Notes: generated by a model from the letters alone, not told the origin. Shown: positions 1 to 10,650, counted from the stretch's first letter. The stretch: 64,000 bases of DNA from Symbiodinium natans (GCA_905221605.1 CAJNDS010000113.1:884674-948673); one strand, 5' to 3'. Translations and numbers: made by a program.

Positions 1-267
1 CCCTTTTGCCCAAAATCCCTCAAGGCCTAAGCTGCCACGAAATACGAGTTGGAAACACACCCCTCGATATCATCTAGGCGGCGTCCACAACAAAAAGCAC
101 ATGCACATACTAGTAAGTTAGGAAGCCTACCAGGACGGTTGCTAGCACAGCGCCCTAAACTCTAAACCATAAACCCTCAAGCCCCTGTAATTTGAAAGCC
201 AAAACAAAGAAGCTTTCCTCGAAACTCCTCGAAACTTCCCCGGACCTGAACCCTGAATAACTTCAAT

Positions 268-356
268 AAACCCTAAACCCTAAACCCTAAACCCTAAACC
301 CTAAACCCTAAACCCTAAACCCTAAACCCTAAACCCTAAACCCTAAACCCTAAACC
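268..356 (-). repeat. CCCTAAA array, about 12 units
   Basis: Near-perfect CCCTAAA heptamers. A G-tract of about 30 bases follows at about 438-467, and another short CCCTAAA run lies at about 486-526. Confidence 0.95.
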
Positions 357-434
357 AAAAGAGCCCTGTGCATTCAACACGGCATGCCTCGAGGCTTCGC
401 TGCAGACCTCTCGGTAGTAGCGGGAGCGGGAGGG

Positions 435-471
<37 letters not shown>

Positions 472-558
472 TGAGTTCACGCCCTGAACCCTAAACCCTA
501 AACCCTAAACCCTAAACCCTAAATCCCAGAGCCTGCTGCTTTGTAGGTTGCCAAAAAG

Positions 559-700
559 AGGTCCATCTGTAGTACTAAATTCTGGAAGCAGGTACCCTAG
601 AGCCCTATTTAGTATGTACTATTTAGGAATACGGTACCCTTAAACCCTATTTAGTCTGGTTCTTGGGTACCTAACTCCATAATAGTACCACAGATGGGCC
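559..700. mobile_element. Palindromic MITE-like element
   Basis: The left arm at 561-577 (CCATCTGTAGTACTA core) is answered by an inverted right arm at 683-700 (TAGTACCACAGATGG core), with one mismatch in the core. Between them a segment containing GTACCC and CCCTATTTAGT occurs twice in direct order, at about 590-613 and 633-657. There is no coding capacity. The short size, terminal inverted repeats and AT-richer centre suit a non-autonomous DNA element. Confidence 0.6.
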
Positions 701-1833
701 CTCTGGGTTTGTGAACTCTTGCTACCTTTAGTATTCCATGCGTGGAAGAGCCCTAAACCCTAAACCCTAAACCCTAAACCCTAAACCCTAAACCCCAATG
801 AGAGCATGTGGCATGTTCTCGGCCTTTCCCTCTCTTGACATCGAGGGTGAGAACAGCACAGTGGGGGTGGAAGAGAAGAAGACACAGACTGGTCTTGAGG
901 GTTTAGGGTTTAGAGTTTAGGGTTTCGGCTCTCACAGTCGCATAAGGGCAAGCGAGGATTCGGTCGGAAGGTTCCCTCACTACGACACTATCCAAGGTTC
1001 CCAGTCAAACACACCAGCAGGAAGCGATTTAGGAAAGGGTTAGGGTTTAGGGTGTAGGGTGTAGGGTTAGGGTTTAGGGTGTAGGGTTTAGGTTTTAGGG
1101 TTTTGCGGTGATATCCCAAGCGTGTGGGCTCTTTAATAGGCAAGGAACGGGAGCAGGATTGTAGGTCGATACCATAGACCATTTGCTGCTAGGGCCCACG
1201 GTTCCATCCTAAGCCTACACAAAAACCACAAACCCTTACACGCCCTAAACCCTAAACCCTAAACCCTAAACCCTAAACCCTAAACCCGAAACCCGAAACC
1301 CTAAACCCTGACACGCCATAAACGCCCGAAACCCCATGCCCTGAACCTTGAACCCACCTTTGCCGCGGCCATACCTTTCGGTCCCTATCCCCCACGAAGA
1401 ATCTCCTCAGGGTTTCCTGGGGGTTTAGGCTTTAGGGTTTAGGGTTTAGCCCTACCAAAGCCTTACTCCCTCAACCGCAACGACACCTAAACCCTTAAAC
1501 TCTAAACCCTTAACCCTTAGACCCTTCAACCCAAACCCCTCAATCCTCAATCAGCCCCCTAACCCTAAACCCGAAACCCTAAACCCTAAACGCTAAACCC
1601 TAAACCCTAAACCCTAAACCACCGCATCCTCAGAATCAGGGGCAGGCCTGCAGCTATGCGGCAGTGGTGCCGCATCCCCACACGGAGGACCTGAGAAAAA
1701 GGGTTTAGGGTTTAGGGTTTAGGGTTAAGGGTTAAGGGTTTAGGGTTTAGGGTTTAGGGTTTAGGGTTTAGGGCGACTTGAGGAGGTTCACGCCCCCAAG
1801 GGTTTGGGGTTTTTAAAGTTTAGGGTTTATCAT

Positions 1834-2054
1834 GGGTTCCCCTACTAACCCCCTCTATACTACCCCCCCCCCCTGGGTTTCCCCCCTTAAATAGCCACAA
1901 TAACCACAATTGGGCCCAATGATCCCTAAATGCCGGGTTTCGGGTTTAGGGTTTAGGGTTTAGGGCTTAGGGCTTAGGGTTTAGGGTTTAGGGTTTAGGG
2001 CTGGCGGGGGGAACCTAGGAGGAGGTCGTATCGAGGGGGGTAGTAGGGGAACCC
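1834..2054. mobile_element. Palindromic element with a telomeric array between its arms
   Basis: The left arm at 1834-1886 (GGGTTCCCCTACTA start) is matched by an inverted right arm at 2005-2054 (TAGTAGGGGAACCC end). The arms agree over about 50 bp with a few mismatches. The interior holds unique sequence followed by a TTTAGGG/TTAGGGC array at about 1937-2001. A diverged relative lies at about 32500-32640. Confidence 0.6.
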
Positions 2055-2341
2055 TTGAGTTTAGGGCTGTTCTCAAATCAGGGAGCTACCGCAACTGGGC
2101 CTTCGTACACTATTTACCCTAAACCCTAAACCCTAAACCCTAAACCCTAAACCCTAAGGGTGAGATGAAACCAGATGCGCCTTCAAAGTCTCTGCTTGAC
2201 ATGGACGGGACCGGGAAAGACTTACATGACGAGAGTCCAGTGTGGCCAAGTCTCGCATCAGAGCGTTCCCCTTAACATTCTGAACCCCATGAGTGCTGCT
2301 GGCAAACGGCTTAGGAAAGGGGGCTTGGCTTCTTTTTGAAG

Positions 2342-2421
2342 CCCTAAACCCTAAACCCTAAACCCTAAACCCTAAACCCTAAACCCTAAACCCTAAACCC
2401 TAAACCCTAAACCCTAAACCC
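2342..2421 (-). repeat. CCCTAAA array, about 11 units
   Basis: Perfect CCCTAAA heptamers ending at a unique sequence beginning CGCAGCATCC. Confidence 0.95.
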
Positions 2422-2516
2422 GCAGCATCCCAAGCACTACTGCATGTTCCGCCTTAGCACCATGTCTGCGGCAACTTCCCCCTGAGACAACAGCCCTAAA
2501 CCCGAAGCCCTCGAAT

Positions 2517-2624
2517 CTACTAGTTGCTTAAGAACCCCGAAAGATAAAAATGTTCTTCCTTATTAAGGTTAATACAGGGATTCTTTGTTTATATATTCTG
2601 TTGGGGTTCTTAAGCAAATAGTAG
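2517..2624. mobile_element. Palindromic MITE-like element
   Basis: The arms at 2517-2538 and 2603-2624 are inverted copies with 21 of 22 matching bases. The arm core is GCTTAAGAACCCC. The roughly 64 bp centre is AT-rich. A relative with the same GGGTTCTTAAG-type core lies at 8485-8584. Confidence 0.75.
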
Positions 2625-2822
2625 TGATGCAACAGCTTGCATGCTCTCCACCCACGCCTGCAATCTGCAGCTGCGCCCCAGAACCCCGCAACTTGCTTCG
2701 AGTCCTACATTCGAGCAGCCTGGAACCCTCGCAAGACCCTGCGCCATGAACCCTAAACCCTTTTTACACCCGATTCTAACCCGACTACAAACCCCACAAG
2801 CCCCTAAACCACATAGAACCCT

Positions 2823-2911
2823 ACCTGGGACCCTCTTTACCTACAGCTTTGTAGGTTATACCTATTGATTCGGGGTAGTTACTACTAAACTGCAGGTAAA
2901 GAGTCCCAGGT
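2823..2911. mobile_element. Palindromic MITE-like element
   Basis: The left arm at 2823-2846 (ACCTGGGACC start) and the right arm at 2890-2911 (GAGTCCCAGGT end) are inverted copies, apart from a two-base length difference and one or two mismatches. The centre is 43 bp and has no ORF. Confidence 0.7.
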
Positions 2912-2931
2912 ACATTTCTGAAACCTCAGCC

Positions 2932-2990
2932 CTAAACCCTAAACCCTAAACCCTAAACCCTAAACCCTAAACCCTAAACCCTAAACCCCA
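2932..2990 (-). repeat. CCCTAAA array, about 8 units
   Basis: Perfect CCCTAAA heptamers about 20 bp to the right of the palindrome at 2823-2911. Confidence 0.95.
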
Positions 2991-3061
2991 GGCCCAACGG
3001 TTTCTCAACCCCCAGGCTGGGGTTCCCTGCTGTTGTGGATTGGCCCATCTCCTGTGGAGTG

Positions 3062-3413
3062 GGGTTTAGGGTTTAGGGTTTGGGGTTTGGGGTTTAGGGT
3101 TTCGGGTTTGGGGTTTAGGGTTTAGGGTTTAGGGTTTGGGGTTTGGGGTTTGGGGTTTGGGGTTTGGGGTTTGGGGTTTAGGGTTTGGGGTTTGGGGTTT
3201 GGGGTTTAGGGTTTAGGGTTTGGGGTTTGGGGTTTAGGGTTTCGGGTTTAGGGTTTCGGGTTTGGGGTTTAGGGTTTCGGGTTTGGGGTTTGGGGTTTAG
3301 GGTTTAGGGTTTGGGGTTTGGGGTTTGGGGTTTGGGGTTTAGGGTTTAGGGTTTGGGGTTTGGGGTTTGGGGTTTGGGGTTTAGGGTTTAGGGTTTAGGG
3401 TTTAGGGGATTGG
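3062..3413 (+). repeat. Mixed TTTAGGG / TTTGGGG / TTTCGGG array
   Basis: About 50 consecutive heptamers of the form TTTNGGG, in which the fourth base is A, G or C. TTTGGGG units come in runs of three to six, interrupted by canonical TTTAGGG, with occasional TTTCGGG. The register is held throughout, so variation is confined to one position. It is the longest heptamer block in the window. Confidence 0.95.
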
Positions 3414-3654
3414 GAGCTTCGAGGGGGGTATCGGGGTTTACGGTTTGGGGTTTAGGGTTTACGTGTGCCAGAGAACTGGATTGTAGCACGTGTTGAAATG
3501 CGATTGGCCATTCTATTCGCATCCCACATTTGACATAGTATGCCAAACAATCGTTTGGAGTGTACTGTCACAGAAATACGTGATGTCTAATTTTCGGTTT
3601 TTCAACAAAGGGTGGTAGGCCTCGTGTAAGCAATCCCATCACCACGCTAAAGGC

Positions 3655-3730
3655 ACAAATAGACCCCCGAGTAGGAGGATTCCCCTTATGATAAGGACCC
3701 CAATGAGGTACCCTAATTTCGGAAACCAGC
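3655..3730 (+). repeat. Dispersed repeat family B, copy 1
   Basis: The core AGTAGGATTCCCCTTAT, then AAGGACCCC, then GAGGTACCC recurs in diverged form at about 10945-11015, 27640-27835 and 36820-36890, and inverted at about 48895-48990. No ORF spans it. The region from about 3470 to 3900 otherwise holds only unique DNA with no recognisable gene. Confidence 0.6.
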
Positions 3731-4639
3731 AAATGAACCCAGCAACAGGGGCAACTTCCCCTTTAAACTTCCTCTAGTCGAAGCGATGGTTAAGGGATTA
3801 GGACCCCATCTGCCCAAAGCCGAAAACTCTCGCTTTGCAAGCGTTAAGGCTTGGAAGCTCCCGCAAACCCTGAAAACCCTAAAAGCCCTAGACAGCCTAT
3901 GCAGCCAATTAACCCGATTAAACCTTTAAACCCCTTAAATCCCCTAAGCCCTAAACCCTAAACCCTAGACCCTAAATCCTGCACTAAACCCTAAACCCTA
4001 AACCCTAAGCCCTAAACCCTATACCCACAACCCTCAACCCATCCTATGAACCTTGTGAGCCCTGAACCCCCACCTCGAAAAGCTTGTCCAGCTCCCCGGA
4101 GAGTTCGCCACAAGCCTGTAGGACCCCAAGGCCCCAGGCGGTTTGGGGGGTTTAGGGTTTAGGGTTTAGGGTTTCGGGTTTAGGGTTTCGGGTTTAGGGT
4201 TTAGGGAAGCTAACCGTGAAAAGCTCCTTCAGATAGTTCTTGAGCCCTGAACCCTCAAGCCCTCTCTAAACGCCGTGAGGATGACCAGAGCGGCCTTTCT
4301 TGGCTTTGGGCTTTACGGCTTTATGTTCCCACCAATGTCGAGGGGGTTGGGATTTGAGGTTTAGCAGGGCAAGTTAAGCTTACCACCAGGCGGCAGCGCG
4401 TAACACAAAGCAGCAGAACAGAAAGCCATAGGGTAACCCTAACCCTATACCCGGAGCCCTAAACCCTTTCACAGGCATGAAGAGGGAAGTTTCCTGAACC
4501 CTCTACCCTAAACCCTAAACCGGGGGTTTGAGTCTTGAGTCTTGACCTTCAGCCAAAGTCCATCTACGGAGTTGGGGGCTTGGGCTGTGTCCGTCTACTT
4601 TGGGGGCCGTTCGGGGTTTAGGGCTTAGGGTTTAGGGTT

Positions 4640-4728
4640 CGTGTACTACACACTAGTTTAGGGTTTAGGGTTTAGGGTCTAGGGTCTGGGGTTTAGGGTT
4701 TAGGGTTTAGGGTGCGTGTACTACACAC
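4640..4728. repeat. Telomeric array bounded by 14-bp direct repeats
   Basis: The 14-mer CGTGTACTACACAC occurs at 4640-4653 and again, identically, at 4715-4728. Between them lies a TTTAGGG/TCTAGGG array at about 4658-4714. A direct duplication exactly bracketing a telomeric array looks like a target duplication made when the array was added. Confidence 0.8.
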
Positions 4729-5062
4729 CAAAAAAGGTACTACATCAGGAGGCTAGGGAGGGTTTTTCCGGGATTGAGGCGCTTCTCTTCGGCGCAACCC
4801 AGGTGCCTCGAGCTGCCTCTTCATTTCAAGGGTTTGCCGCTCGTCCTGGAAATACGCGTTTAGGGTTTAGGGTTTAGGGTTTAGGGTTTAGGGTTAAGGG
4901 TGAAAGGCCTCAACCCTCAACCCTCAACCCTTAAACCCAAGGCCTAAACCCCAAAAGACCGAACCGTTCGGAACGGAATGGGGTGCGACGGGGCTTCGGT
5001 TCAACTAGGGTTTAGGATTTAGGGCTTGTGAAGCCTACCTTTTCTTCGTGGGTGTCGGGTGT

Positions 5063-5166
5063 ACCCAAAGGGTCCTAAGTACCTATATAGTAGAATGTAG
5101 GGTTTCTATATTAGGAATTACTATTCTGATTTGGGAAAGTATCCCCCATAAGAGTACCTCGGACCC
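5063..5166 (+). mobile_element. Dispersed palindromic element family A, copy 1
   Basis: It begins GGGTCCTAAGTACC and ends with the approximate inverse AGAGTACCTCGGACCC. Between them lies an AT-rich centre with a conserved TTGGGAAAGTATCCCC-type segment. Copy 2 is at 6512-6611 and copy 3 at 21505-21713. There is no coding capacity. Confidence 0.7.
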
Positions 5167-5243
5167 TAGGGGTTAGGGTGTTGCGACACCCTGAACCCTA
5201 AACCCTAACCCTAAACCCTAAACCCTAAGCACTAAACCCTAAA

Positions 5244-5860
5244 CCCTAAACCCGACACAATGATGATGAAGATGCGCATGGCGGCTCGGTTTAGGCACAA
5301 AGCTCACGGCCATGAGTGCTTCGGGTTCGACGAAGTTGGGCGAACACATGGGCTTAGGGTTTAGGGATGTTTAGGGTTTAGGGTTTAGGGTATGGAAGTC
5401 AAAAAAGATGACTAGCCCCAACACGAACCAACCCCTTACGGGCCGACGGAAAGCGAGTTCCAAACCCAAAGCCTGTAAGCTCCAGTATCAGCAAGAACAG
5501 ACCGTCTGCAAAAACTTAGTGCTTCGGCAAAAGCATAGTAACTTAGAATTCCCTGCTTCAAAAGAAATAGAAAAGAGCAAACAACCCATAAACCTTATCT
5601 TGAAAGGATGCAAACTCTGTGAAAGTTCGATTGGCTTTGCTACTTTTGTTCGGCCAATTCTTCTTAACAGCCGAGGCAACACCCACTACAGTTCAGGTGC
5701 TTTTGTTGAAGCGCTGGGATACTTCCGACTTTGATTGCAGCCGGGCCTCCAATAAAGCACACTTTGGTCGTGCGTTAAAGCTGAAATAGTCATGAGGTGT
5801 AACCCTAAACCCGGAACCCTAGACCCCATAATCAACACAAAGTTCGGCGAACTCCCCAAG
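5244..5860. other. Unique spacer with a weak ORF
   Basis: This stretch is mostly free of telomeric repeats, apart from a short run at about 5350-5390. An open frame of 108 codons runs at 5408-5734 on the plus strand. It has no family motif, signal peptide or membrane segment that I recognise, and the region is AT-richer than the gene at 56.8-59.4 kb. I do not call it a gene. Confidence 0.3.
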
Positions 5861-6033
5861 GTTCGACGAAACCCTAAACCCTAAAGGGTTTAGAGTTTAG
5901 GGTTTAGGGTTTAGGGTTTAGGGTTCCCTGACCTTTAGGCTCCTGCATGTTGGCCCAAATTTGGGGGCGCGGAGAACTCCCAGCTATGAGCCAACCCAAA
6001 GCCCTCTACATGGAAGCATCCGAAAGCTCGACA

Positions 6034-6104
6034 GGGTTTAGGGTTTAGGGTTTAGGGTTTAGGGTTTAGGGTTTAGGGTTTAGGGTTTAGGGTTTAGGGT
6101 TAGG
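6034..6104 (+). repeat. TTTAGGG array, about 10 units
   Basis: Perfect TTTAGGG heptamers between unique flanks. Confidence 0.95.
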
Positions 6105-6511
6105 ACCCTGCAGCCCCGACCCTAAAACATGCTTAAGCCTTCTACGAAGCACCCTCCTTGCTCAGCTTGAGGGATCTCGTCATGGTCCATGTCCTTGGGA
6201 AGGGGGCGACACGGGTGCCAGAGGCCATCAACCCTAAACCACAAACCCCTGAGGCAACTGGGCTTGAGGACTAGCCAGATTCCTAAACCCTAACCCTGCA
6301 CCCTAAACCCTAAACCCTAAACCCTAAACCCTAAACCCTACAGCACTAAGGAAGTGCAGGGTAGGATATCGGGCTGTTTAGGGTTTAGGGTTTATGGTAC
6401 TAGAGCAGCATGGGTAATTCTGGGCAGTTTGCAGTGAATCGAGTTGAATCTCGTCATCTGCTCTCTTCCTCTGACGTTTCACCTTGCTGTCTGTCAATAC
6501 TCACCGCAAGA

Positions 6512-6611
6512 AACCCAAAGGGTCCTAAGTACCTATGTGGTAGAATGTAGGGCTTCTACATTGGGAATTACTATCCTGATTTGGGGAAGTATCCCCAATA
6601 AGAGTACCTCG
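6512..6611 (+). mobile_element. Dispersed palindromic element family A, copy 2
   Basis: It is the same element as at 5063-5166, starting GGGTCCTAAGTACC and ending AAGAGTACCTCG, with about one difference per ten bases. An 81-codon ORF crossing it is a by-product of the repeat. Confidence 0.7.
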
Positions 6612-8484
6612 TTCCATTTAGGGATTTGGGCGTTCCACTGTGTTGCGATTGCTTGTAAATTCCATAAAACCCCAAGCCCCAAACACTAAACCCTTTTGCT
6701 TAATCCTAAGCCCTGTGGGCTATGCTTGCTTGTGTGTTTCTGGATAGTTTTCGGAGCGTGAGGTAGAAGGTGATAACGCTGGGAAGAACCTAGGCTCCCG
6801 TGTTGCACTGTAAACCCTAAACCCTGAACCCTAAACCCTAAACCCTAAACCCTAAACCCTCAACGTGAAGGGTCGGGACGAGGAGGAGCAAGTGCAGCTG
6901 TTCCCACGCCAAAATCACTATCAAGGAAGTGTGCCGATCTTGCAGTTCAGGACAGTGCAGACAAAGGATGCACACAACATACCCCAAAACCCTAAGCCTT
7001 AAACCTTACACCCTAAACCCTAACCGCTAAAACTTAAACCCTACACCCTAAACCCTATAAACCCTAACGAACCATAGCGCAGCCGGCCGTATATCCAACA
7101 ACGAACAGCCCAACCAAATACAGAAAGTCACACAAGCTTATCGTGCCTGCCTGCTTGTGAAGCGTGCCAGCCTACTTCCGCGGGCGGCGCAGGACAAGCT
7201 TATCGCACAAAACATTTCGCACCTGTTAAACATGAGATGCGAGTCTAACAGCCACACGCAGTTGCTTTGGCGGATCCATATCCACGGTACGTTACAAAGG
7301 GCACCCCAACAGCGAGACCGAGGTACAGGGACGAGGTCCAGGAGGACGTAAGGCTTTTCCTGAGCCCACGGCACTCTCACTAAACCAAGCCCTAAACCCT
7401 AAGCCTTTTTGCAGCTCTAAAGCCCTTCACACGAAGGGCTTCGTAATTCAGTGCCCCATGGATCAACTAAACACACCTGCAGCCCCGCCCAGGGTACCAT
7501 AAACCCGAAACCCAAACCCTAAATACCAAAGCGGTTCGGTACTTTTCTAGGGAGCACACAAACCCAAGAGTGGCTTTCTTTGCCTGAAGTGACCGAAGAA
7601 GACTCGTATTGATTATCTACTCCAAACCCTAAGCCCTAAACCCTATAGGGTTTAGGGTTTAGGTTTTAAAGTTTAGGGTCATCAGTAAAACCCCAAACCC
7701 CAAGCCCTTCTCAGAATGCCTTGTATTTCTCTCTGCTACGACTATCAAAAAATCATAGTGCTATTACTATATTACGAATCTTGTTTGTGGTTCTTCTTCG
7801 TTTCTGGTCACAAACAAATGGATATTTGTAGAAGAAAAAACGAAACGAGGCCCTTTTGCAGCAGGCTTGGAAAGGTACGCCCGGACATGTTCAGGCCATG
7901 CGGTTTTCACACAGGTAGGAGGTTCCAAGGCCTCCAGTCTATAAGAAGGCCCTACACCCTCAATCCTCAACCCTAAACCCTCAACCCTGAACCCTGAACC
8001 CTCAAGCCTCAACCCTAAACCCTAAACCCTAACCCTATGTCGCCATGCTTCTGGTGGGTGGAAGCCTTCCCGATGCTTTGTGAGGCCCATGAGGCCATCC
8101 CATGCGACGCGGCACTCTGCGCCGTCATCGCGATGAGGGTTTAGGAAGTTTAGGGTTTAGGAAGTTTAGGGTTTAGGGTTTAGGGTTTAGTGTTTTTGTT
8201 GCCACCCGCAGGGTTGAGGGTTTTCAAAGCTTCAGGCTTTAAGGTGTTCCTTGTTCACCTGCCTAGGTTGTCCCTTGCGGAGAGGCTTCAGAGGGTTTAA
8301 GCTTTCAGGTCTTTGGTCTAGAAATCTTGAAGTTTGGGGGAGGAGTATGGGTTCGGGTTTGCGGGTTAGAGGCGACGGTTTTAGGCTACGTAGGCTGTGT
8401 CCAACGACTGACAACAAAGTACTGACATACCTGAGCCAACAAGAAGAGCCCGATGCGCCTGACATGGTGTAGAGCTCATGTCAG

Positions 8485-8584
8485 CCTTAAGAACCCCAAA
8501 CCTACTTTCTTGTAGGCTATTACTATAAAACCCCTATAGGATTCTCAGGCAACCAACAAAAAAGTAGGTTTTGGGTTCTTGAGG
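8485..8584. mobile_element. Palindromic MITE-like element
   Basis: The arms at 8485-8508 (CCTTAAGAACCCC start) and 8561-8584 (GGGTTCTTGAGG end) are inverted copies with 22 of 24 matching bases. The centre is 52 bp. The arm core is shared with the element at 2517-2624. Confidence 0.75.
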
Positions 8585-8672
8585 AGAATGTAAGCTTCAT
8601 CTACGCTGGATGCGCAGACCGCACAACCCTCCCCGGCCTACGTCTGCCCCTAAACCCTAAACCCTAAACCAA

Positions 8673-8815
8673 ACCCTAAAACCCTAAAACCCTAAAACCC
8701 TAAAACCCTAAAACCCTAAAACCCTAAAACCCTAAAACCCTAAAACCCTAAAACCCTAAAACCCTAAAACCCTAAAACCCTAAAACCCTAAAACCCTAAA
8801 ACCCTAAAACCCTAA
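8673..8815 (-). repeat. Octamer array CCCTAAAA, about 17 units
   Basis: A uniform 8-base unit, CCCTAAAA, repeats without interruption and is flanked on both sides by ordinary 7-base CCCTAAA units. The uniform extra A in every unit implies local amplification of one variant, not random decay. Confidence 0.95.
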
Positions 8816-8830
8816 ACCCTAAACCCTGAA

Positions 8831-8877
8831 CCCTATTCGGGCAACCCTAAACCCTAAACCCTAAACCCTATTCGGGC
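8831..8877. repeat. Short telomeric run between 12-bp direct repeats
   Basis: CCCTATTCGGGC occurs at 8831-8842 and at 8866-8877, bracketing about three CCCTAAA units. It is a second example of a flank duplicated around a telomeric run. Confidence 0.75.
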
Positions 8878-9192
8878 TTAGGTTTTCCTCTTCTAGATAT
8901 TTAATAGACTCTCTCGATCCCGAGCTTATAGAGTCTAGTGTTCTAGGGCGTTGGGGTTATAGGGCTCCGACATCCTTCCAACTATCTGTTGAGAAAGCAG
9001 GAAAGCACTCGGTTTAGGGTTTAGGGTTTAGGGTAAGGAAACTTGAAGGCCCCGTAACATGAACCCTCCAGCCGGGGATTTTAAGGCCCCAGCGCCCCCC
9101 TGCAGCGCAAAAACTTCATGGACTTCCTTGGAAACCGTGTATCCCCTACTAGTACATATACAAATACCTAGATAGACAGGTAGATAGATAGA

Positions 9193-9310
9193 TATCATAT
9201 ATATATATATATGTTTAGGGTTTAGGGCTTAGGGTTTAGGGTTTAGAGTTTAGGGCTTAGGGTTTAGGGTTATATATATATATATACACATATACATATA
9301 TATATACACA
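9193..9310 (+). repeat. Telomeric array inside a TA microsatellite
   Basis: An (AT)n tract at about 9196-9212 is interrupted by eight TTTAGGG-like units at about 9213-9270 and resumes as (TA)n at 9271-9304. The continuity of the microsatellite on both sides suggests that the telomeric units entered an existing TA tract. Confidence 0.8.
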
Positions 9311-9494
9311 CGCACACACTTTTAAGGGCTTCTTTGTAGGGCACCTAATTCCCTCATGCCTACTCAGAGCAGCCCCCAATGCCCTACTTACGTGAGAGTC
9401 AAGTGAGTCAACCCCAAGGCACCTAGGGTCCAGGGTTGAGGGTTGAGGGTTTAGGGTTTAGGGTTTAGGGTCCAGGGTTGAGGCTTGAGGGTTG

Positions 9495-9604
9495 CTACTT
9501 GGAGGTTCATGAGTACTTACAGCTGCATATAGCCTACTTAGAGGACTCGGAAGGGGGCTTGTAAGTAGAGTAATATTTGGGGAGAACCCTGAACCTCCAA
9601 GTAG
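9495..9604. mobile_element. Palindromic MITE-like element, family E
   Basis: The terminal arms CTACTTGGAGGTTCA (9495-9509) and its exact inverse complement (9590-9604) enclose about 80 bp with GTAAGTAGAG-type internal sequence. Relatives are the element at 26005-26154 and a degenerate copy at about 15065-15180. Confidence 0.8.
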
Positions 9605-9719
9605 GGTTTAGGGCTTCGGGTTTGCATGTCAACGCGTACTTTGGGGGGGGAGTACGCTACCCAAAACAGGTGACAAGGGCTCCTCGTCGTTCACCGCCTT
9701 TACGTCTAGTCAAGGCAAT

Positions 9720-10330
9720 GAAAACTATAAGCCCTAAACCCTTAAAACCGTAAAGCCCAAAGAGCCTGAACCATAAATCCTAAATCCCTAATGCCTGGAG
9801 CCGCTTTACATCCAGGCCTCTCAAGTCTGCCAGGTAACCCTGGAGCCCTAAACCCTAATCCCTAAACCCTGAACCCCTAAACCCTATGAACCCTAAACTC
9901 GAAATCCCTAAACCCCTAAACCCCAGGTTAGACCCCAAAGAACCTGAAGCCTAAAGCCCTATGCCCTAAACCTAAAGCCCTAAAGCCCGAAACCCTAAAC
10001 CCCTACACCCCAAAGAACCTGAACCCTAAAGCTCTAAAGCCCTAAAGCCCCAAAGTCCTAAAGCCCTAAAAACCCTAAAGCCCTCAAGCCCTAAAGCCCT
10101 AAACACTAAACCCTAAACCCTAAAGCCCTAAAGCCTAAACCCCAAAACCCTAGACCCTAGACCCTGAAGCCCTAAAGCCCTAAAGCCCCCGAACCCTAGA
10201 CCCTAAACCCTAAAGCCCTAAATCCCTAAAGCCCCCCGACCCTAAACCCTAACGCCGTAAAGCCAAACATCCCTAAAGCCCCCGAACCCTAAACCCTAAA
10301 GCCCTAAATCCCCAAAGCCCCCGAGCCCTA
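9720..10330 (-). repeat. Degenerate octamer region CCCTAAAG
   Basis: About 600 bp of imperfect units reading CCCTAAAG, CCCTAAAC, CCCTAAAT and CCCCGAAC. Many are 8 rather than 7 bases, and no run is long and perfect. It looks like an old expanded variant array. No ORF survives. Confidence 0.85.
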
Positions 10331-10481
10331 CCGGATCTCAAGAGCTGGCATCGTCAGCTTCCTCCGCTGGCGCCACGCGGGCCAAAAGCACCTTTAGGGT
10401 TTAGGGTTTAGGGTTTAGGGTTTAGGGTTTAGGGTTTTCCATACTAGGCCTTAATGGGGTTTAGGGTTAGGGCTTAGGGCT

Positions 10482-10650
10482 AGACCCAAGAGCAACCTAG
10501 GAATAAACAGGAGGTCTACACGGGGACCCTAAACCCTAAACCCTAAACCCTAAACCCTAAACCCTAAACCCTAAACCCTAAACCCTAAACCCTAAACCCT
10601 AAACCCTAAACCCTAAACCTAAATAAAACTGAATAGGCCTACTCTGGGTC
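10482..10650. mobile_element. Palindromic element split by a telomeric array
   Basis: The left end at 10482 (GACCCAAGAGCAACCTAGG) and the right end at 10635-10650 (AGGCCTACTCTGGGTC) are imperfect inverse complements. They match the ends of the elements at 18909-19018 and 50875-50991. Inside this copy lies a perfect CCCTAAA array of about 13 units at 10525-10619, which the copy at 50875-50991 lacks. Confidence 0.65.

Noticed and set aside
268-356. True chromosome end (telomere)
   Set aside because: The arrays are short, occur in both orientations and are spread over the whole window, so none marks a terminus.
7138-7380. 80-codon minus-strand frame with Cys and Trp
   Set aside because: It has no motif, and a competing plus-strand frame overlaps it. 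There is not enough support to call an exon.
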